Shown: positions 56,857 to 64,000 of the stretch, piece after piece
How the letters are laid out: every line of letters begins with the position of its first letter
Numbering within the stretch: the first letter of the stretch is position 1
Source: Rhynchosporium graminicola
Taxonomy: Eukaryota > Ascomycota > Leotiomycetes > Helotiales > Ploettnerulaceae
Length of the DNA: 64,000 nt
Reading direction: 5' to 3'
Assembly (NCBI GenBank): GCA_900074885.1
Contig: FJUW01000030.1
Span: 458,307-522,306 of the forward strand
Translations under genes and position numbers: made by a program
Notes under the pieces: generated by a model
Seen by the model: only the letters and a program-made list of their open reading frames with translations
Databases searched by the model: none
Told to the model about the DNA's origin: nothing

Positions 56857-59229
56857 TCCGTTTCTGCTTCAAATCGCTTCCCTTGTCCTGTCATCGATCT
56901 GGGATGCTTAAGAGGATGTTTGGAACCGTGGAGAAGATTTTTGGTGGTAATTTATATACCTGGGCCACCCTGTAAGAAGTTGTTGTTAAAGATCCATCAT
57001 TTCGTTCTGCGAAAGGACAACTTTGTTGTGCTGTGGCCGCAGTTCGAGGCAGGTGCGACCTGCTATTTCCGATTAAGCACTTTCTCCCAGCTCCCATTGA
57101 TTTCGGCGAATACAAATAGGATACTTATCTTAGGGGATAGTCTTATATCATATTAAATTCTCAGCATATAAAAAGCAGACAAAACCCTTTCTAGCTAGCT
57201 AAAATCTGGAATCCTGAATTTCAACATCTAAAGCTCGGAGTGCTCTATGCTCAGTGTCAACTTGTATAGAATAGCATGATTTCATAAACTGAGGGTGATG
57301 TCCCCTACTATAGCATTCGTCCTTCAACTTAATGAAGTCTAACGGTATGTCACTTCATAAGGATCTGCTGTAGCACTAACCTCCTCGCCGTCTAGTAGCT
57401 AGATGTCTTCTGTAAAAACTGTAATAACACGAGGCCTTTTTGGCAGCCGATCGTGATCGAATCTTGCAGAGAAAATCTTGATTCGTGTTTCAATTGAAGA
57501 AAACATCGGTCGGCTGTTCGAGAGGAGCCTTCATCTCACGTCTTCGAGGAAAGAGCTTGGAGTCATTTTCCTGATGACAGCTGTGGAACGTGTGGAACGA
57601 GCTAGCAATTCTCAATCTTGGAGCAAGACTGAAAGTTCAAGCTACTACATTCAGCTGCTCTAGCTTGATAGAAGGTCTACTTCGGAAGCGTGTCGACGCT
57701 TCGAGATTTCCCTAGATAAATATAATTTCAGATCGTTAGTCTTGCAATCTAAACACGTCAGAAGGACGACAAGCCACAGACGGACAGCGAGACAAGGACA
57801 GTTGACTAGTAACTCTTTTCTTGCCCAGAACCCATAATTTTTGCGATCATTCGATCAATGGAAACAACCATCTTCGCAGTCTTTCAATGACGCCAAGCCT
57901 CTAAATCGGTCTTTCAAGTCTGCTCCGAACCACAACACGATGACGTTGTCAAGTGCAGCGTTAATATGCTAAGTCATAGTTAGTACCATTCAATGGTATC
58001 AGAATGTAAGCAAGGAGAACAAGGCGACGTTTCGATAGTTTCGCAGCTTGCTTTTGAAACTCATGAGGAAGCATTTCGCGAGACCAGAAAGCGGATCTAC
58101 CACGACAGCAAGACAGCAATCATGAGTTTAGATGAGTGAGCAAATTCATTACAACTGCCGGGGCCCTGCGAGTATTCTCTGAGTACAGTAGATGCCCCGG
58201 TTGCAATCTTGTGCTTTGATGTGGGCACCCCCGTGTTGACCGTCTCGTTTATCTAAAAACAGCGATAATTCAGCGAGCATTTCAGCGAGAAACATTTGCG
58301 ATTATGATCCACCGATCACAACGTGATCTCGCTATTCCCTGTACGGATTATCTCGATTTCCTTTATGGAAGGTTTTAAAGGATTGGCGTCCAGAACAATA
58401 TTGAACTAATCACTCGTACTCAGTTCTTAGGGTTTTGTACGTAAAGAAATTCCTTCCTCGGACGATTACAGGATACTAATTGCACTTCATGACTACTTGA
58501 CGACCACTGTTCGGGGATATGCAGCATGCATAACGACAGTGATGGTAAGATCTGCTTCCCATATTTTGAAGTCGCTTGGTGACTGGCAGGATATAGAAAT
58601 CCATGATTGTACCTAATCCCATAACTACAACCCGATGCTTGGCCGGTACGCACGCATTACTCCTCAAGCCTTCCTCAGAAATCTTGTCGACTCACTGGCC
58701 TAGTCATTGAGTGCTAATTTATACTTGCGGTGTATACTTTGTAGAGCAGTAGTGATTGGGTTGTAGATCCAAAGCCTGAGGAAATCGTGAGCGAGTTTGA
58801 CAAGAATGACAACTAGCTCTAAATGCGGGAGCTTCACGAAAAGCTAAGATGCACAACGATAGTCAAATGAACAAGATCTTCGACTGTATTTGTTAACCCA
58901 GATGTCGTCTACAGATGCATCAATCTATTGGTGCTAGAGATCGGCTGCTATTATGCTTGATTGTCTCGGCTCATCTTCAGAGCATGTTATGATATATTGA
59001 AAATTGATCTCGTGCTCGTTAGCAGTGAAGAACGTTAAAAAAAACTCTGTTTAGTTTGGCAGATAAAGCTGTGGTTATAATGCGCGAAGTCTTTTGCTTG
59101 ACGGTGTCGTGAAGTCTACGATATCTAATATGTCAAACTAATGGTTTCAACCCGATAGGCGGTATAGTCAGAAATGTTCCCAAGCCGCTTGTGGGATTTC
59201 AGGACCGAATAGAATGAGCTTACAAGTTA
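56857..59229. other. Gene-poor boundary region next to the transposons
   Basis: 2.4 kb without a supportable gene. Base composition is near normal up to about 59200, with CA and TG dinucleotides present, in contrast to the transposon block that follows. Short frames at 57478 and 58420 have no features. Confidence 0.45.
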
Positions 59230-60302
59230 CAGTGAAACCCCTGTTATAACGATCACCGTTATAACGATATTTCCATTATAGCGATATATTTCCACGGACA
59301 GAGCGTTTTCTCATATAATTCCTAATATCAACGATATCGTTACTAAATTACTATATATCGTTATATCAGTTCAGATCGGTATGCCTCGAATATTAATTAC
59401 AATTGAGCAGCGATAAGCTCTACGACGCTGGCGAAGCTCCTAAACGCCTATACCGTCTTATAAGGCTTATATTAATTAGTTCTATACTTAATTCAACTAT
59501 AAGATTAGCTAGTTAACTATATTAGAGTCTCTTAGAGCTTATTTCTCCTACCTTAACGATACGTCTATAGCTTCAGTAATTGATAGTATATAGTCACGAC
59601 TACGAGTAGGCTATTAGGAAGACTTAGAGCAGATTCTTATATAATAGCAGCTTTAGATTAAGGCTCGCGGAGGGTTTATAACAGGTGAAATCATACGGCA
59701 GAAGGCGCAGACTCTCTAGTACTAATTACCTTAATATTAAGGTAAGCCTTACCCTGAATTCAGTAAACGCTAGCTTGAAAGCTATAAGAAGAGATATAAC
59801 GTACGAGTATAATAGCGCTTTGGAGAAGACGCCTCTATACTAGAATCGACTGAAGACGAGATGAAGGCTCTACGAATACTAGCCGGCGAATATAACGAGG
59901 AGGATATATATAATATAGACGAAACCGGCTTATTCTGGAGAATAACCCCTTCTCGCGGTCTATTAATATAACCCCGCGCTAGCCTGAAGAAGGATAAGTC
60001 TCGAATATCTCTTATTATTTGTATAAACGCTATAGGAAGTAATAAGCTTCTAATATAGTATATTAGAAAGTATAAAACGCTACGCGCTTTACGGAATATT
60101 AGCGTTTCGATTATAGGAGGCGAGTAGCAGTAGAATAAGAAGGCTTAGATAAATACAGTTATTATAGTTAACTAGCTGAAGGCTTTCTATCGCTATATTA
60201 GTAATAGAACTATCTTACTAGCTATAGATAACTTCTTAGCTCATTATACTAGCTTAGAACTATATCCGCTACCTGCGAATATTCGGATTTACTTATAACG
60301 AC
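59230..60302 (+). mobile_element. RIP-mutated pogo/jerky-type DNA transposon, 5' part
   Basis: Starts with CAGTGAAACCCCTGTTATAA, the terminal inverted repeat form of pogo/Tigger-like elements, directly after a TA dinucleotide (target site). A DDE_1-type transposase is readable on the plus strand through many TAA/TAG stops: first acidic position in NIDETGLFWR (about 59912-59940), the block SRISLIICINAIGS, and second Asp in LAIDNFLAH (about 60218-60244). The reading is lost just after PANIRI at about 60290, before the third catalytic residue and the right terminal repeat, where the retrotransposon begins. All stops fit C-to-T change in CAA/CAG codons. The element is dead. Confidence 0.8.
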
Positions 60303-63300
60303 TGGTCAGGTTTAGAGGTCTCTCCCTATTAGTAGAAACACTTACTACTAAGCGAGATTACACGAGTAGAGTTTAGGGGCCCCTTTTCACGTATATACTT
60401 CTATTCTCTCTCTACTTCTTTACTCCTTAGTTATAGATTCTAAAGTGATTCTTACTACTTTATATTCATAGTAATATAAAGTCTTATTACTAAGGTAGTT
60501 TTAAGACATTTCTAGAGTAAGCGTTATATTATCTATAACTCTTTTACTTAAATCTAGGAAGATAATAAATATCTACTTATATTATACCTCTATACCTAGA
60601 GCTACTAAACGCAAGAGACTACGCTATATAGAGAAAGCTTATACTAAGTATAAACTTAAAGAATAGTACCTAAACCGAAGTAACCTAAGTCTAATAAATC
60701 GACTACTAGTTCTCCGACTCCCTCTACCTCCTATTTTTCAGCGACTCGTAATACTTACCGTAACTTACCTCTCTCTATAATAGAGAGTACTTGCGATAAC
60801 GCCTCGTCCGAGTTAAGCTCCCTAACTCCTATTATAATTAACGAACTTACTAAGTCGCTAAACCTCTCTGATAATACTCCTATATTAATAGTAACTATAA
60901 GTAACTTATAAGAAGACCGCGCTTACTAGCTATAAGAGGCAGAAAAGAAGCTCGCAGAAGAGAGATAATTAAACGCTAACTTATCTATAGAACTACGCTA
61001 GTTATAAGACAAGTTCCTAGAATTACACTAGTTAACTACCTAGCGCTCTACTAAGTCTATATTATTTAATAACGTTTAATTACGTATAATACTACTACTA
61101 TTAATTAAAGAAGATAACGCTACTCTTATACCTAATAATTATCGTCGAGAATAATCTACCGGAGGAATATTATTAATATTATACGCTACGCGTATAAAGA
61201 AGATACTAAACTTTCTAAATAAGCTCTCTAATAGAATCGACTACTCTCTAAAACTCTAAGAAGTATAGATACGTAACGCCCTCCGGCGCTACTCTAGCTA
61301 CTTTATTAATAAAGACTACTATAAAGATTAGTTACTTAACTAAACGGAAGGAATAGCTAAAACTTACCTAGAACTCTTATTCTTAGAACTAGAATATAAT
61401 AAAGAAAGTAGTATAATCGATTCACTTAATATAATTACTTAACTTATCTCCTTCTTATCTAATCTATACGACTAATAAACTATAAGAGCTAGCTATTCCG
61501 CGCTAAAGATAGATTATAAGTAGACCTTCTAGATATTCTACTACGAGTTTCGTACGCTAGCTTATAAAGCTAGAGTAAATAATTAATCGACTTTGAAAAT
61601 AGACTTATAGGAGAAGCTACATATACAGCTACGGAAATAGCTCTTCTAATAGTACTAAACGTTAAGGACACTAGAAAAATATATTAAGGCTATATAAGCT
61701 AAAGACTAAGATCAATTTATTAAAAAGACTTACTATTCCGAGTCTTCGGCTAAGGCTAGCGCGACTCGGGAACGCCCTATAAATACCTCCTCCTAGCGCT
61801 ATAGTACTAACTCCTCTTCTTATCCGCAAATTAGTCTTCTTACGCCTGAGAACACTAGTATAACTAGTAAATAAGCACTATACTCTATACGAAACGATAC
61901 GCCTCGTGCATAATCGCTAGCGAATACTCCTTATTACTTTAAACTTACCTTATACATACGCTTATCGTTAGCTCGACCTAATACTCCGTATCGAATTAAC
62001 GTAATTAACGCTAATAATAACGTTAATAGCGAGCTAGAAGATAATAACAATAAAGAAACGTATAATAACGCCTAGGAGTATATTAAACTACTAGTAAAAG
62101 ACTATACCTAGGGAAAGACTCCTTCTTAAGTAGTATATAAGATATGCGATATCTTAACCTTATAAAGCTTCTTAGTAGTTAATCGTTTACTATACGTATT
62201 ACTCTTACTAAGAATAGACTCTTATATAAGTTACTCGCACTTCTCGATTCTGAAGCTAATAGATACTATTTTATTAATTGTTTTTTTCTTAAATCCCTTT
62301 CCTTCTTCTTAAAACCTTTAATTTACTTTCTACTAAATATAATTCTTATTAAAGGCTTTAATAGTATTAATAGTAGTACTATTAGTTACTATACGATACT
62401 TAATTTAACAGTAGATTATCACGTTCAGGTATTTACCCCCTTTCTTATTACTACTCTCGGAAACTATAGTATTATACTCAGAAGGACTTAGCTTTCGGAA
62501 TATTAAGTACTCTTAGATACCTCTAAACGATAGATCATTTAGCTACTATATATTCCTTTTAGTAACGTTTATAGCTCTCCGATCGAGATTAAGGACTTAT
62601 ATAAATACCGTACCTACTAGCGCTACTAATATGATGCTAACAAACGAAACGAACGCCTTAATTAGTTCTGGGAAGCGTACGAGGAATAGCGAAGCGCAGC
62701 TAACTCTCTTATTAATATTAGAGCTATTATTAACTTTATCTCTATTATTAAACAACTATTATTAGCTCGGAAGCGTATTTCTAAGGAGACTTATAGCTAT
62801 AAAAATATCTAAAACTCTCCTCTAAAGAGTATTCTATAGGTAATTAACCCTTTATTACTATTACTAATTAGTTAGGACTATTTCTCTAGCGTTTATACTA
62901 CTTATTATAAATACGACGAGCTTAAGTATTTATTACCTAAAGAATAAGAATAAAGTAGTAAAGAGAAGTCTTTATACTTTAGAGAAGCTATTAATATATA
63001 GCTAAAGTACGTACGATTTAGCGATATTATCGCTTATATCTCGCGTGAATCTCTACTTTAACTCTAATTAGAAGTCTCTACGTTAAAGACCTACGTATAA
63101 GACTACGCCTATATAATTTATACTATAGACTAATAATTACTCGGAATACTATCTCGCGACTTAATAGAAGCTACTTAAAATATAAAAATAGCTACTATAA
63201 CATTTCGGAAGCGATAAAGATTATCTCGTATACTCAGACCTCTTCTAGAGCTTCTTACGCTAGAGATTTATACGATTAGTAGCTTAGCTTTCTATCTCTT

Positions 63301-64000
63301 ATATAAACGCTAGAAATCTTCTAATAATAAGATCTTCTCTATTACCTTTCACGAGATAGATAAGCTTCTTAATAACCGAATCGCAGTTTAATAATATAAT
63401 ACTACTATCGTATCTTTAACTATCGACCTTATAAAATATCGTAAAACCGCCTAGTAATTTACTATTAGCTTAAGCGAATTAGATTTAGAACTATAGATCC
63501 CTTACGAGTATAGCTAATAAGTATACGTCTTTTCTAAGGAAGCTAGCGATATTCTCCCTCCTTATCGCTTATACGATTACTGAATTAAGCTTAAGAAAGG
63601 GGCCGAGAAGAACTTTAAATACTCCCCTTTATATAAGATATTAGTTAAAGAACTTGAAGTTATTAAGGCGTATATTACTAATAACTTAGCTAAAGGTTTT
63701 ATCGAACTTTCTTAAGTACTATACGCTACACTTATTCTTTTCGTTAAGAAAGCTAATAGAAGTCTAAGATTCTATATCGACTTTCGCGTACTTAATAAAC
63801 TTACGAGAAAGGATTAATATCTACTACTATTAATCGATAAAACGCTAGCTAGAATCTCTACTATTAAGATATTTACTAAACTAGATATTCGCTAGGTATT
63901 CTACCGAATTCGAATAGATCTAGCTTCTAAAGAGTATATAACCTTCCGGACTTATTATAGTATATATAAGTATAAAGTACTCCCTTTCGGTCTAACTAAC
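60303..64000 (+). mobile_element. RIP-mutated Ty3/gypsy LTR retrotransposon, cut by the window end
   Basis: Probable 5' LTR begins at TG 60303, exactly where the pogo transposase is interrupted; the LTR end is not located. Plus-strand gag-like sequence follows, and from about 63610 a reverse transcriptase is readable through stops: a KGFIELS-type segment, LFVKKANRSLRFYIDFRVLNKLTRKD, FTKLDIR, and the LPFGLTN motif at the last bases. These are the conserved Ty3/gypsy blocks. Protease could not be placed with confidence. The sequence is strongly AT-rich with nearly all CA/TG lost, so it cannot encode active proteins. Confidence 0.8.

Noticed and set aside
59230..64000. AT-rich block considered as a mitochondrial DNA insertion
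   Set aside because: It shows CpA-specific loss, a pogo-type terminal repeat, transposase and reverse-transcriptase motifs; these fit RIP-mutated transposons, not organellar genes.

Overview
The window is nuclear DNA of a filamentous ascomycete. Genes are compact and carry many short introns (mostly 44-100 bp, GTRNGT...YAG). Urease, Ada3, Gcn5, Rad1, Ost5, Sfr1, Hrd3, WDR89, FRG1 and an Exg1-type glucanase all have the form expected in Pezizomycotina, and the right end holds transposons mutated in the style of repeat-induced point mutation (RIP). A member of Leotiomycetes seems likely from the look of the proteins, but that is inference and no species is claimed.

Layout. 1-3.2 kb: no intact gene, one possible gene relic. 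3.3-5.8 kb (+): SAGA subunit Ada3. 8.1-11.0 kb (-): seven-exon urease with a complete nickel site. 11.8-13.8 kb (-): membrane RING-H2 protein with a tetranucleotide repeat in an intron. 16.4-18.0 kb (-): Rad1 of the 9-1-1 clamp, then Ost5. 18.7-19.9 kb (+): Gcn5 acetyltransferase, which works in the same complex as Ada3. 21-31 kb: a small cysteine-rich protein, an AIM9-like phosphotransferase, three unknown genes and a second small cysteine-rich protein. 31.3-34.3 kb (-): a CCCH zinc-finger plus Ser/Thr kinase gene that looks dead. 34.6-40.8 kb (-): Sfr1, Hrd3 and a WDR89-like protein. 42-44.7 kb: FRG1 (-) and a 2OG-Fe(II) oxygenase (+) diverging from a 231-bp promoter, plus a tiny reading frame. 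46.5-48 kb (+): secreted exo-beta-1,3-glucanase. 49.4-52.1 kb (+): 777-residue Ser/Pro-rich unknown protein. 52.9-54.1 kb (-): SAM methyltransferase with an assembly gap in its last intron. 55.0-56.9 kb (-): tandem pair of related unknown proteins. 59.2-64 kb: a pogo/jerky-type DNA transposon broken by a Ty3/gypsy retrotransposon that runs off the window, both saturated with TAA/TAG stops.

The genes do not form one pathway. The themes are chromatin (Ada3, Gcn5), genome maintenance (Rad1, Sfr1) and ER protein quality control (Ost5, Hrd3, possibly the RING protein), all housekeeping, separated by fast-evolving lineage-specific genes and relics. No gene cluster typical of secondary metabolism, no CRISPR array and no rRNA or tRNA gene was recognised. 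Exon boundaries were worked out by hand from splice signals, reading phase and family similarity. For the genes given with an exact residue count, the summed exons give an uninterrupted frame.
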